NCBI GenBank assembly: GCA_964019695.1
Contig: OZ026525.1
Span: 59,862,253-59,926,252, forward strand
DNA from: Loripinus fragilis
Lineage: Eukaryota > Mollusca > Bivalvia > Lucinida > Lucinidae
Reading direction: 5' to 3'
Length of the DNA stretch: 64,000 nt
Under the pieces are notes generated by a model that had not been told where the DNA came from, searched no databases, and saw only the letters and a list, made by a program, of their open reading frames with translations. Within the stretch, counting starts at the first letter, position 1; every line of letters starts with the position of its first letter. Positions 23,971-36,312 of this stretch are shown here, piece by piece. The position numbers and the translations under genes were made by a program.

Positions 23971-24688
23971 GAATGTCCAACGATGTACCAAACCAAAGTT
24001 ACTTCCGTCCCACCAGACCAAATTTCCCACCAATAAAAGAAACGAATCATATTGGATGACATCAACATGTAACGAGGTAGCTGGACAAAGGCAGCCTTGT
24101 AAATCTCCGAGTTTAGAAGGTACCGTAGAATCAGTTGTTCCGGTCACGTACCAAGATGCGTCAGATGGCCGTTATCTTAATTACATAAACAGACAGTGTG
24201 CAATGTGTAATCATATTCCTAACGACACACGTTTGATTGAATGGGACTTTGAAATTAAGTGTGATTCAATACTTTCGATTACTGACAAGAATCTGCTAGC
24301 TACCATCGGTGAGAAAGGGTGCAACATGTTTTTCGTGCCACCAGGATATTACCAGTATTTTCTCGAGACATGCGCTATACCTACGTATCAAATAGCACAG
24401 TGCAATGAAACAGGACTCTGGAAGAATTATAACGAAACTATAGACCAGGGGTGCAAGGCATTTGTGGACCCGTTTAATCAAACCTACAAGAATTACTACT
24501 GTTACCTATGTAACGTAGAAAACGCTTTGCCTCGTGATGAATGGTATTGCGAGGATCCATTTGAAGCACAACTTGGCCCAAATCCTATTTTCGACATCAG
24601 ACTGTCTCTCGACCTAATGGAGCAGGCGAAAAAAGATGAACTCTTGAGGTGTGACGACTTGACGAAGCAGTTTCAGGATATGAAATCG
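23971..24688 (+). CDS. Receptor-like Cys-rich protein, exon 2 (ectodomain)
   Basis: Residues 100-339. The acceptor is TTTAACAG|G (23970/23971) and the donor is TCG|GTAAGT after 24688. The frame is open well upstream of the first ATG at 24056, and phase requires the exon to start at 23971. Visible landmarks are an N-glycosylation site (NES), the motif YINRQCAMCN at about 171-180, a second KNYYCYLCN at about 273-281, and many paired cysteines. Aromatic-x-N-x-x-C-A-x-C-N motifs are characteristic of the extracellular region of molluscan secretin/adhesion-type GPCR-like proteins. It is therefore read as an extracellular ligand-binding segment. The exact family name and ligand are not known to me. 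Confidence 0.8.
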
Positions 24689-24700
24689 GTAAGTTACGAA

Positions 24701-24858
24701 AGCACAGTAAAATCTGTCTTAAGCGGCCACTCAAAAGGAAGACTGAAATTGATTTTCAAGACCGATTATCGCTTAATGCAGGTCAAACGTATTGCAGAGA
24801 GCATTCTGCAAAATGTTTGACCTACATTTAGCGATAATCGGTCTTTAAAGTGAAAATT
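24701..24858. repeat. MITE family B, truncated, 12 bases after a splice donor
   Basis: Begins ACAGTAAAATCTGTCTTAAG, has the GATTATCGCTTAATGCAGGT / inverse arms, and lacks the right terminus. It makes the exon 2 frame run on artificially to 24820. Confidence 0.85.
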
Positions 24859-26414
24859 CACACTTTTTTTCAAATGCATTTATTATAGAGCTGTATGGAA
24901 GGAATAATCATGCATTTAACGTGTGTGAAATCCCTTCAATTAGCCTGTAATTAATTACTCTCAGTTGGCACTGGAATCTGGCCATTTTCAGGTCAATGAG
25001 CTCCTAACAAGTGAACTGGAAGCACTATGACCTGCTAACACACTACAAGATCAGAGTCGTAAATCCTCAATAATAGCAAAAATCCACAATGTTTCAGAGT
25101 ACTATTTTAAGCAATGTGTACACTGATGACTATATTTTGAAACATGGACCGATATTTGATACTTATTTCTAAAATTCAACCCTTAAAGCACTAATTATTA
25201 ATATAGCAGACGACATATTTTGTAACAACTTCTTCATTTTGGGTACAATAATTTATTGTTGTTGAATAAGACAGAGCTAAATAAACTAAAGCTTATTAAA
25301 AAACAAAATACATTAAAATAGTCGTAACAGTCTAATTTGATTTGCATTAATCTGACTGTTGTTTGTTATTAAAACAGAATATCAATTATCCCATATTGAA
25401 ATGAAGCAGTGTATGTAACTGCTAGCAAGGCGATTCCATGAGTCATTTAGCTGACCTAAAATAGAGGTTAATGTCCATCTGTTTAATGCCCATTACTGCA
25501 ATATGGCAGCCCCCAGATGTTCCGATAGAGGCGATGCTTACTGCTGTAATTAACTTAGCAGATGATGGGGTGATCTATGAAAATTAAATAAGTACATGAT
25601 GAAATATCTATTTTTAATTTAAGTAAAATGTTCAAAACTGCATTTCACATTTAAACAAAGTTGCGCATATCACATACTGACCTATGTGGGAACATGTGCC
25701 ATACTTGTTTAGCAAATGCGTCATGAAGTCATATGTTTCACCTGATTTGGTTGATCAATCTGCATTACCACGTGTCACTGAAAAGCTTCTGTGAACTGAA
25801 CATGCGAAAAAAAAACAGAATATTTATAGTGTAGAAAATATTATCATTCTATCGCTAATATAAATACTGTAAGGGTGGTTCAAAGATACATACTTAATGG
25901 ATTGTACTATATTTTTCATAGAAACAGGTAAATTACCGTGTAAATTATATTGAAGTAAATGATATAAACCTGTATAAAGTATCTTTTACCAGGATCCATT
26001 TAGTTTATGTATTTTGTTTACAGTGGTTCCTATGTATCTATGAATCCACAATACCAATCACTCTTATGGCTTCTTGATGTTTCTGGAGACGGATTATTTA
26101 TAGCCATTCACCGCTTGCGACTTTAACGTAAGACAAACACCATTTGTAGTATGGCCGATGCTTTTTTCTTTGATCTTTGCTGATGTTTAAATCAGACACC
26201 CTAGAATAACGACGAAGAAGGAGCTTAAAACCGTACTCTAACTTCCAATTTTAGTTAAACAGCGATGGAGGCGGGAACTTCCTAAATAGCGACAAGTTAA
26301 CCCGTAGGTAAATGTAATATAATTGACAGCTTAGGCCGGATGCAGGGAGGAGCGAATGTAAATTTCGTCAGGTGTCAGTAACACGTGTTTATTTGCGCCT
26401 GCGCCATACTACAA

Positions 26415-26525
26415 GCTAAATAAAGGATTTTTTCCTCGGCTTTCTGTTTAAACCGCTCGGTGGGCTATGCCCACCTCGCGGTTTAAACAAGAAAGCCTCT
26501 GAAAAGAATCCTTTATCTATATCTT
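26415..26525. repeat. Palindrome in intron 2
   Basis: Arms 'aaataaaggattttttc' and GGCTTTCTGTTTAAACCGC are matched by their inverses; the centre is GGTGGGCTATGCCCACC. Confidence 0.85.
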
Positions 26526-26579
26526 GCCATAGCAGACAGGTCGGTCTTTTTTATTATCGACATGCGCAGAAAATGAACA

Positions 26580-26803
26580 GGGACGGATCCAGGATTACTG
26601 GGAAGGAGGTTTATATGTATAAAGGTGTGGGGGTTCGTTTTGCTGATTTTATTCAATTTTCATTAAATAAACCATGAAAATGAAACAATTTGGTCTCACT
26701 GAGACCAAGTTATTTCATTTTCATCGGATATTTAAAATGGGGAGGGGGCGGAAGGGGGTTCAGGCGAATCTCCTGAACCCCCTCTGGATACGCCACTGAT
26801 GAA
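26580..26803. mobile_element. GGATCC-type TIR element (family E) copy 1
   Basis: Ends GGGACGGATCCAG and CTGGATACGCCACT-type, with an inner hairpin AATTTGGTCTCACTGAGACC. A partial copy is at 39487-39612. Related GGATCC-ended elements are near 40855-41145, 41320-41475 and 57270-57472. Confidence 0.75.
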
Positions 26804-26919
26804 CAATAACAGAATCACGCCACTGTGTGGGAGTTTTTGTGTTTGCCAACCTGTACATGAGATATTCCACGAGATGGCGGACAAACATGGTATAACCATT
26901 TCTTATCTCCTTTTTTCAG

Positions 26920-27756
26920 ATGGTGTGCCGAGATATCTCTTGTGCTATGAATGCTCCTCTTAGAAGCGATAAAAGAACCTGTAAACTCATAGCACTCAAC
27001 TTACTGCAAAATGAATGTTTTGTGCTATTTGCTAAACTTAAACCCATGGGTAATGCTTATTTTAGGACTTTTATGCATAGTAGGGTTTTTCAGGACAAGC
27101 TATCCGACATGATGGCTAGAGAACTGCCTCCTGGTAGCTTTTATGAAACTCGAATCTACAGTAAACTTCACGACACGGAAGAACTGATGGTTGATTATTT
27201 TGTAGCTAAACTCTCAATCGACTTCAGCGGTTATCTTTCGGCTAGGGAATTTGTGGAACGCCTGGAAGAGACGCATATAGAGATTGATTATGTCGACAAA
27301 CTTATTCAGATGTATGTGGAGTTTGCATATTATAATGCCACAATCGACGAAGAAGATAATCTTATTTTACCTTCTAGTGATGGCAGTGGCGTTGATTCTT
27401 TAATCAAGGTTTATCATATCATTAATGGAACATCAACAGCATGCAGTGAAACTACGCCCATTTATCTAAAGAAGGTGCATATGTATCCGTTCGTTACAGT
27501 TGCTTTACATGAGCTAAATTTCAAGTTTGATCACACATATCTAATTGTAAATGCAGGCTCAAAAGAGTTCGTATTTTCGGAATGGGAATATAACGTGGAA
27601 GGCGAGCTGGTACAACTCTGCTTAGAAGACTTTGAAAAACTTTACAATGCAATGCCGGAGAGACCGTCTCTGAATGGGGCTTGGACACCTGCTTCAATGC
27701 ACCAGTCTCTTGTAGCTGCCCCTATCATTGTATTTTCTCTAACAATTATCAAGTAG
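26920..27756 (+). CDS. Receptor-like Cys-rich protein, exon 3 (membrane-proximal part, hydrophobic tail)
   Basis: Residues 340-617 and stop. The exon starts directly after TTTTTTCAG, and its phase 0 matches exon 2. The segment continues the ectodomain seen before the first helix in related receptors, including VQLCLEDFEKL-type residues (about 569-580). Instead of seven helices it ends with a hydrophobic run at 603-617 (LVAAPIIVFSLTIIK) followed by TAG. A small-residue site NGA (591-593), a roughly 10-residue spacer and that tail look like a GPI-attachment signal. A truncated receptor, or an unrecognised downstream exon reached through an internal donor, are alternatives. No clear AATAAA follows closely. 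Confidence 0.75.
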   Translation: MVCRDISCAMNAPLRSDKRTCKLIALNLLQNECFVLFAKLKPMGNAYFRTFMHSRVFQDKLSDMMARELPPGSFYETRIYSKLHDTEELMVDYFVAKLSIDFSGYLSAREFVERLEETHIEIDYVDKLIQMYVEFAYYNATIDEEDNLILPSSDGSGVDSLIKVYHIINGTSTACSETTPIYLKKVHMYPFVTVALHELNFKFDHTYLIVNAGSKEFVFSEWEYNVEGELVQLCLEDFEKLYNAMPERPSLNGAWTPASMHQSLVAAPIIVFSLTIIK

Positions 27757-28721
27757 AATAATACTGAATATTTAAAAAAAATCGGGAGAATTTCATTTAC
27801 GCAAAATAGAGTTAAAAGCTATATTTGCGACATTAACTATCTGCTACTTGGGCATGATTAACCTACATCACTAACTTTTGACGGCAGACTGATTTTGCCA
27901 TTTGGCGAGGGTTTTATTTTCGCGAAGCTGAATTTAAAGTGCTGTTCTATTTCAAGCGAAGCATGATTATATCATTCGGGTGGTGGGGTGGTAACTTGGA
28001 AGTCATATTGATGCAGAATTTCAATACCCACCCTATTCATTTTGATGTCGAAAAATAGGACATATTCATTTTTCGACATTATTAAATGTGGTCATATTCA
28101 TATGCCCTTCAAATTTCCATACTATTCATAAGGCAAATTTTCTCAAACAATTGTTGAAAGAGAACTCGCATTTCAAACTCACAATTCAAACCATGGCAAC
28201 AAAAATGATTGAAAAGGTATTTAAAGATGGGAACATTAAAATTGCCATATATAGATATGGAAAGTTACAAGAGATTGAAACACGAAAAGGGGACCATCAT
28301 TATATTTTGACCAAGTAAAAAGGGGGCTATTCATGTATATGTTGATCAAAAACAGGGGTTATTCATATATCTGACAGAGCTGAAAAAGGGGACTATTAGA
28401 GCCACACATCCATACTATACCATGTATAGGAAGTAACCCCCACCCCCATCCGAGTTATATCAACAAGTCTTATTGCATAAACTCCGTACCGTGCGCTTTT
28501 AAATCTTAAATAGACTTAATAGACTCTTTCCGAAAAACAGCTGATTTATGGACATGTGCGGATCCAGAGGGGAGAAAGAGTAACGCACCCCAACCCCCCT
28601 GGAAAATCAGGCCAGCGAATGGTGAACCGATGATGACCCGCTTAGAATATTGTTATATATGACTAAAGCTAAATTAAATCTAAATTTTTGGACCCCCCTT
28701 GACAAAACTTAATTTCCAGGT
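27757..28721. other. Intergenic region with 'CTATTCATA' repeats
   Basis: Between 28030 and 28400 are several 'ctattcat/gttattcat' words flanking a 76-codon frame (28088-28318) of unknown meaning. Near 28560-28625 is a fragment resembling GGATCC-type elements ('gcggatccagaggggag'). No exon was recognised. Confidence 0.45.
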
Positions 28722-28859
28722 GTCCAATTTAATTGATGAAAATAACGAAAAGTTAACTGATACAAAAGACATTCTTGAATTTCAAAAACAATACTACAAG
28801 AACTTATACAAAGATCAGATCAATGTTAGTGATACCGCAATTATATTGCTCAACTAAAG

Positions 28860-30200
28860 TTTAAGACGGATTTTAATATGATACCCCACTTTGAATGAAC
28901 ATGAAACATTTTATTTGATGCTATCAACATGTATGGTGATCTTGAAATTTACGCTTTTTCGTGTCTGTCAGACAAAAGGTAATCTGGTTAGACGTCAGTG
29001 GATTGACGTTAAATTTGATGTCAAGTGCATGTAATGGATACGCGTCTACATCGAAAATTGAAACTTTTTATTCTTAAGTAAAGCAAAAGTTTCTTAATGA
29101 TGAAAAACGTTAAAAACATCAAAGTTAGATACCGGTTTATGCCACGTTTTACCGTTCCCATATGACGTTATATGAAATTTTACCACCTCTTGACTTTTCA
29201 GCGAACTGAATCAAGTGGTCAAGTAATCTTTTTATGCTAGAGTAGCACAAGCACCCGTATCATTTATGTTAGTTGATCCTTTGAAAACGTTTTCTTTGGA
29301 TAGCGTTACCGCCTACATTTAGCCTCAACTTCAGATTAACGTCACTTTTTTGTGAATTAAATACCCAGGGATAAAACTTTATAAACGCGCCTTACCCTTA
29401 ATTGTCTCTCTTTTGGCATCCTCTTAAACACGAAAAACAACAAAGATATCTGTAATTTGTAAAATATTCATTCTCCTTCTCAAAAGTCAAAATTCATACT
29501 TTGTATTAAACAGCAGTTTTGACATTATAATATATACAGTTAAACCCGGTTAATTCCAGTTCGATTTATCGAGTTTTTGCTGTATTGTTTATACCTTCTA
29601 ATGTCAATTCAAGTCATACGTTTATTGTATTTCTAATATTGAATAGCTGGGAAAAAGATTTACAAAAGTCAATGGACTTTCTTCTGAATCCCTTTTTTGT
29701 ATTTCGAAATGGTCTGTATGTGAACTAATTTATTGTATGTACACATGTTGTTATACAAAAACGAAATAAAAGTTTAAACTAAACATGAAAACCCTTTCAA
29801 TTAAGCATGTCTACACAACGTAAACAGTACTGTTATTGACTTGTAAACGTCATTATAACAACGACGTTAGTTGTTATCAAGACTCAACTTTTGCTTCAAA
29901 TGTTCAATGGAGACGACCTTTATTTTTTTCAGAATGGCTGATTCAACCAATCTGGAAAACAAAGGACTTCATAAACCGATGCTGTATTAATTTTGTATTG
30001 TCAATAATGCAGTTTAAACAATATTTTGACCCCTCTCTTGATTAAAGTAATGAACTCCAGAGTAGAAATCCAATTAAAGTATACAATTGCTTTCCTCAAC
30101 TTTATAACATATCAAACCATCATTTCAGCAGATATTTTATAACTTTAAGCCATTTACTCAAATAAAAATCAATTTTTATTTATCTGTGCTAAACTTTTCT
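28860..30200. other. Foreign segment inside the LINE relic
   Basis: No LINE-like translation is seen between the linker piece and the RT start. It is AT-rich and contains no recognised element; either an old insertion or a decayed part of the LINE. Confidence 0.4.
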
Positions 30201-30535
30201 TGAGCAGTATAATTGGAGATTATAAAACAAAATTGAAAGAAAAGGATCGAAAGCCTATGGAAGGAGAAATAACCTATCAAGAATTATCTACAGCTCTTAA
30301 AAATATGAAAAAAAAGCCCAGGTAGTGATGGATTCACAGCAGAATTCTTTAAATTCTTTTGGAAAAGATATAGGCATCTTTATCTTAAATTCTATAACTT
30401 ATGCTTATAAAAATTACTGCCTCTCTGTTACCCAGAAATAAGGAGTTATTACCTGCCTTCAAACCCCAAATAAGAATAAACACTTATTAAAATAAATGGA
30501 GACCAATATCTGTATTAAATGTAGTTTATAGGCAA

Positions 30536-31400
30536 TCAATATTTAAACTGACACCCATGCAGTATGAACTCGTATGAATCCGTTTTTTTAAACATAATGA
30601 AATATTAGTTTCAGAATTATACATTTTCTAATCCGCTTATCATCACTGTCTCTATTAGCGCTGTGAACAGAGCGTATAGCGACCAAGGCTGAGATGATGG
30701 GTTCGAATCTCCCGACATGCCACAATAAGTTTAAAAAATGATTTTCTTTTCTTTCTTTTTTGATAGATTATTTTGCTTGTAATTTGCTCATGACTTGGCC
30801 TGTACATAATTGAAAACAAGATGGTGAAATATACACACATGGACATGTACATTGACATATGAGTCAGTGCACTAGATTTCGATCCTTAATACACATCCAT
30901 TGTTTAAACGTAGCTGAAGGCTCAGACAAAAACAAAACGTTTACCTGTAGCTCTAGCTTGCCATGTTGGGCGTTATAGACAGTTGCGCATATTTAATATG
31001 TACTGACTGATTCCGACCATGGTAGCAGCCCAAAACAGCTAGTGCCTACACTTCATTTTATTGCATTGTATAAATTTCATAGAATAAAAAAAAAGTATAT
31101 AAACGTATATAAAATAGGTCATCAAATATCAAAATATACAAGAAAGAATGCATAAAACATTATCATAGCTTAAAAAAGAATATAAAATGATGCTTAAAAC
31201 TTAACTACGTCCACACTAGTAATCGAACCCTCACAGTCCCGAATACGAGCTAACCATTTTACCACTACACCATTGGCTCAGCAGTGTTAGAATCACTTGC
31301 TGATACATACTTGCTTCATATATTAATCAATTAAAATAGCGCATATAATCCGACCGTAACCGACTGATGTGGAAGATTAATGAGTGCCTGTTGAATAATG
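30536..31400. repeat. Insertion in the LINE containing two tRNA-like boxes
   Basis: It separates adjacent RT motifs. At about 30660-30715 (+) is a B-box-like GGTTCGAATCTCCC. At 31205-31282 (minus) is a tRNA-like stretch with TGGTGTAGTGGTAA and GGGTTCGATTA. Both look like SINE heads rather than functional tRNAs. Confidence 0.6.
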
Positions 31401-33479
31401 TTTGTCTATACAAGATGATGTCAACAGTTATAGCCAATCGTCTAAAATTGGTCTTAAATAAAATTATAAGCAATGATCAGAAAGGTTTTATTTCAAGTCG
31501 GTGCATTGGGGAAAATATACGCCTAATATATGACATTCTGTTTGAATCTTAACAACAAAATATTCCTAATTTGCTAGTCTCAATAGACTTTCAAAAAGCT
31601 TTCGATTCCTTATCATTGAAGTTCAAAGATAACACTTCAATAAATGTCCCTCCTTAAAAAATGGATAAAATTATTTCAGAAAGGGTAAGAATCCTGTATA
31701 CTACAAAATGGAATCATGTCAGACTATTTTTGTTTACAGAGAGGCTGCAGGCAAGGGGATCCATTATCACCATATATTTTTTATTCTGTGTGTGGAAGAT
31801 TAGAAATAATATAGAAATACGAGGTATACAATTAAATGAAACAGAATTCAAGGTTAATGGACAGAACAGAACAGAACATAACTTTTTTGAAAACTATGCA
31901 TCTCAGGCCACGCACAGGTGGCGTAAGAGATTAACGCAAACATGTTGTGCAGTAAAATATACATAATACATAAATACAGTGTACTATGAAATACAATATT
32001 ATTGTATTGGGAATATAGTCCATGACAGGAAATTGACCTTTTATAACAAAGAATATATGATTAATCTTCATAATTGATTGGAACATAATTTATTTCAATC
32101 ATTTGGAAAAACAATCTACACAGAAAACTTTTCCATAATAACTGCAACAAATTTTGATAGATTAATGAGCGTTGCTTCATTGGTTGAGGTAATCAGTATG
32201 CAGACGACACCCAGGTATTTAGATGGCTCTGAAAAATATATGAAACAGGTTATGTCTGCTTTGCAAATCTTTTATAAAATGTCTGGTCTTAAAATTTATG
32301 AAGAGAAAACTAAACCTCTTTGGCTGGGGTTCATGTCAAAATCACAGAAAAAAAAATATGTCAAGAGTATGATTTAGACTAGGAACAGAAACCAGTTAAA
32401 ATTATTAGGGGTTACATTTTGTGCAGATGTGTGCAATGTCTGGGAACATAATGCAGATGATATTATACATAAAATAAATAGGATGATAAATGCATTGGCC
32501 AAAACTAATATTGCCAGGAAAATCACCTTAGTTTTATCGTTAATGTTAGCGAAATTAACACATCTATTTTTGGCACTTCCAAATCCGTCAGGAGAGCTAA
32601 TAAAAATACTAGACAAAACATTTTACAAACTTTCTGTGGCACAATGGTCTGGACAGAGTAAGTAGGAAAAATATTATAACAAATGTGAGAGCTGGTGGTT
32701 TAAGGATGATTAATATTAATACATTTATCACAACCTAAAAGATATTTTGGTTGCGCAGGTTTATCATATACTCAAAACATGACAACTGCAGTCATTTGAG
32801 TAATATATATTGGTAAACTATTCAGCTTGGGTGACCTTTATTGCTTTGAACAGTTGAAAAATATACGTAACCCGTTCTGGAAAAACATGGCTGAGAGCTG
32901 GACAGTTTTATTAAATCTATGAAAATTAAAGAACTTGGAAAAAATCGTTTACTGTCCACTTTGGAAAACTTCCCATGTAACTTTTAATGGAAGTTATTTC
33001 ATAAAAGATTGATATGATAAAGGTATTAAAAACATAATGGACATTATCAGTGAAAATGGTCTGTTTTGTGATTTCGTAGAGTTAAAACGAAGATATAATA
33101 TAAAAGGAACATACTAACATAACACCCGACTTCTAAGAAATATACCTAAACCTTTGAAAGAAATTATAAATGTTGAACCCGATAAATGTGCAAAGTTCAA
33201 AAATAATGTGCAAATAAACTGCTTTGTCAAATTTATTTTGAAAAAGAGACGAGGGTGTAGAGATATATATAATACACTTATTCAAGTGGACAAAACGATT
33301 ACTCCAGTAAAATGGTTGCAAGAAATAAGCGACTTAACCATTGAAGAATGGAAATGTATAATAAAACAACTAAACTATATAAAGGAGGTTACCCTTTTAG
33401 ATTTCCAATACAAGTTTCATCATGGCGTGTTAATTTGATTAGAATGTTTCTCCATGATGATACATTGAATTAGTTAGAT

Positions 33480-33860
33480 GGCCTCCATGTGAGCTGAACT
33501 TTTCTTGTACTTCAACAACGGCAGAATCTAGGGCGAAAATTTGGTGCCAGTAAAATACATTTAAGGCCCCCGGTAGCTTTGGCTGCTGTCCGTTCTAAGG
33601 CGGTGGTTCTGTTGTTGTTGACTTTTTGTTCATTGTTACTCTCATTGTGGGAGTCTGTTATTGTTATATGTTTTGTTGTATGCTGCTTTGTGTCTGTTCT
33701 AGTATTGCAATCATCTTGATGGGAAAGAGAGAGCTGGTTGCTTTGCTTAATTTGTCTTCCTGGTGTCTCGTGATGGTTGAGCGGCTCTTCCTCGCGATGC
33801 CACAGGGTTGTCTGCGGTTTGTGATTGTGGTATTTCCTGATCATACTCACTTACTATTTT
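33480..33860. repeat. Insertion in the LINE C-terminal region
   Basis: It interrupts the LINE between FQYKFHHGVLI and ILATNRFLYKIK. Its right end ('tatttcctgatcatactcac') is shared with 47140-47220, showing it is a dispersed repeat of unknown class. Confidence 0.65.
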
Positions 33861-34260
33861 TAGATATAATACTTGCGACAAATAGGTTTCTCTATAAAAT
33901 CAAACAAAAAGTAACTGATAAATGTTCGTACTGTCAAAAAAGAGTGGAAGTATCACACACTTATTTTTCAGTTGCGAAAACGTAAATTACTTTTGGAAAG
34001 AGCTGAAAACATTGTTACTCAACAATGCCAATACATGTATTAGTTTACAACTCGACTGAAAGACAATAATATTTTCTGCATGTTCCCAGAGTTTGATACA
34101 TTTTATAACAGTTGCTGCAAAATATTATATTTACAAAAACAAATTTGGCACTAAAAAGCCTAATATTGTAGGATTTGAAGGATACTTAAAGACAAAATTT
34201 TTGAACGAACAATACATAGCAAAAATAAACAATAAAATGGATTCCTTTGAAAAGAAATGA

Positions 34261-35090
34261 AGTAAACTCCTTACATATATGGCACAAATTTAAAATATGG
34301 TAAACCCGAGTCACTTCTTGGCTGTACATTGGCTTAAATGCAAAAACAAGCCTGGTGTCGACCAGGTCCTGGAGTTAAAACGCCCCCTGAAAGTGAAGGA
34401 AGACTTAAGTTATTGATTTTTCAGGATGCGAAAAATAACGTTTAAAACTGATTAAAATCAAAATAGTTTCATTTTTTTCTGAAGATCACAATGATATCTT
34501 TAACCACATGTACTGCATCGATCCAGGCAATTTATTTAACATTTAATATAGCATATTGAAATATCATAATCTGTTAAAATATCTTTTTGGTATTTGCTTG
34601 TGCTCTACGTTAATTTCTCTGTCAAATGTCTTAAATTTGCTCCAAAATGGCCACTTTCCCATTTTCAGCCTATTTTGGCAGCCATTTTTGTTAGCAACGG
34701 TAAAATTGAAATCAATACCAGACCTTAGCACTTGGGCTATTGATCTAATAAACTAATACGAAGAAACTTGTGAAAAGCAATATTCATTTGTTTGGCCTCA
34801 TAGGGGGCCAAAATAGCCTCTTAATGCACGTACCCCTTTTAGAGTTGCCATTTCGTAGTTTCGCCTGACAAATGACTTTAAGTCTTTGTTTGAGAAAAAG
34901 AAACGGAGTTGCTGGGTTTATATATTATAGTTATGTATTTTTTGAACCACGTGTATCATTTATCATGTTTATAGAAATAAAATAATTTTTAAACTGATTT
35001 GATCAATTTATATCTATTTTGAAGACAGCAAACGCAAACGATCGGGTTCATGTATTACTTACGATGAATATATTAATTTATATCTAAACG
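34261..35090. other. Spacer with half of an R2 repeat
   Basis: 34555-34880 resembles each arm of the foldback element at 50870-51415 (CCAAAATGGCCACTTTCC, GGCCTCATAGGGGGCCAAA). Otherwise nothing was recognised. Confidence 0.55.
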
Positions 35091-35094
35091 GCAG

Positions 35095-35690
35095 AGGAAT
35101 TATCAAAGGAATACCGCTCATTAAATAGCTTTTTTGTACTTATTGCATACGCTATAAGGCATGTTCATGTCAGCCCTCGTATCATTTAGCTTTTATACTA
35201 ATTGCATACACAATAAGTGTATATTTATTTGAACCCGCTTACCATATAGCTTTTTATACTTTTTGCATAAGCGATAAGTGTATGTTGATGTGAGCCCGCT
35301 TATCAAATAACTTTTTTTACTTATTGCACACATGATAAGTGTATGTTCATGTGGGCCCGCTTATCATGTCGCTTTGTATACAAAGTGTATGTTCATTTGA
35401 GCCCTTTTACCATATAGCTTTTTATACTTTTTTGCATACGCGATAAGTGTATGTTCATTTGCGGCCCGCTTATCATGTAGCTTTTTATACTTATTGCATA
35501 CACGATAAGTGTATGTTTTGTTGAACCTGCTTACCATATAGCTTTTTATACTTTTTGCACACACGATAAGTGTATGTTCATGTGGGGGCCGCTTATCATG
35601 TAGCTTTTTTATACTTATTGCATACACGATAAGTGTATGTTTATGTGAGCCCGCTTACCATATAGCTTTTTACGCTATAAGTGTATGATC
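35095..35690. repeat. ~61-bp tandem array
   Basis: About ten imperfect units with ATAGCTTTTTATACTTATTG, CGATAAGTGTATGTTCATGT and GAGCCCGCTTA. Unit lengths vary slightly and one is internally deleted near 35375. Confidence 0.92.
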
Positions 35691-35802
35691 AGATGAGCCA
35701 GTTCTTCCTCAAAATCTCGCCAGAGCCCTCACAGCACACACTCATTGCGCATTGAAAAGCTTGAACACGTCTTACTTATCCCTATTGGATAGCTGCGCAT
35801 GG

Positions 35803-35984
35803 GTCCAGATAAGGGAATTTTAGCACATAATTGTAATTAGTTTCTTACCTATCAATCTAAACATGTGTTTTGGTGTTCAAAAGATCCGTCTCAATTAGAC
35901 GGTTCTTTTGAGTACCCACAACATATCTTTTGGTTGAGAAATAAGAAAAATAATTTTCCACTATGCACTCGTGGGCCTGGCTGC
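35803..35984. repeat. MITE family A copy
   Basis: Ends 'gggtccagataagg' and 'cactcgtgggcctgg'; hairpin CCGTCTCAATTAGACGG at the core. Confidence 0.85.
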
Positions 35985-36312
35985 GCAATGACTTACTGCA
36001 TAATTATGCAATTGGCATCATTCGCAAAATGAGTTATCTCAAGTATTGCTTTATGTCTGTCATTTTTGTAATTTATAAGCCGTAAATATCATTCTTACTG
36101 ACTGCGTTCACTGTACGAAATAAGAGTTATTTTACTCCAAATTTAGTGGCAGCTGAATTCCCACTTATCTAGGTACAGTCGGCTTTTAGCTGCTTCAAAA
36201 GCTATATTCTGTTTGATTGTATTGATCCGAAGAATAACTACAATAATAACAGGTGAAAATGTTTAATATTTGACACTGGAGAAATGTTGACCTCATTTTG
36301 TTTTTGTTTGAA

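Larger units (their letters stand above)
24689..26919 (+). other. Intron 2 of the receptor-like gene
   Basis: Donor GTAAGT, acceptor CTCCTTTTTTCAG, phase 0 on both sides. It contains a truncated MITE B (24701-24858), a featureless stretch 24860-26410, a palindrome (26415-26525) and a TIR element (26580-26803). Confidence 0.75.
28722..34260 (+). mobile_element. Decayed L1/Tx1-like LINE ORF2, broken by insertions
   Basis: Frameshifted ORF2 pieces appear in order on the + strand. A linker segment (FQKQYYKNLY) is at about 28770-28800. The start of the reverse transcriptase (PGSDGFTAEFFKFFW) is at 30318-30362, followed by WRPISVLNVVYR near 30500-30535. Then come NRLKLVLNKIISNDQKGF (from about 31438), DFQKAFDS (31586) and YADD (32197-32208). 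SGLKI lies near 32280, an LPNPSGELIK-type thumb segment near 32577, and CSYCQKRVE near 33926. The C-terminal end is near 34256. Stops and frame changes are numerous, so it is a fossil. Interruptions lie at about 28860-30200, 30536-31400 and 33480-33860. Clade assignment is by motif memory. Confidence 0.85.

Noticed and set aside
24056..24820. Stand-alone 254-residue protein starting at 24056
   Set aside because: The frame is open upstream to an acceptor at 23970, and its last 43 codons are translated MITE B after a GTAAGT donor.
28088..28318. 76-residue + strand frame
   Set aside because: It is embedded in 'ctattcata' repeats and shows no domain; kept only as part of the spacer description.
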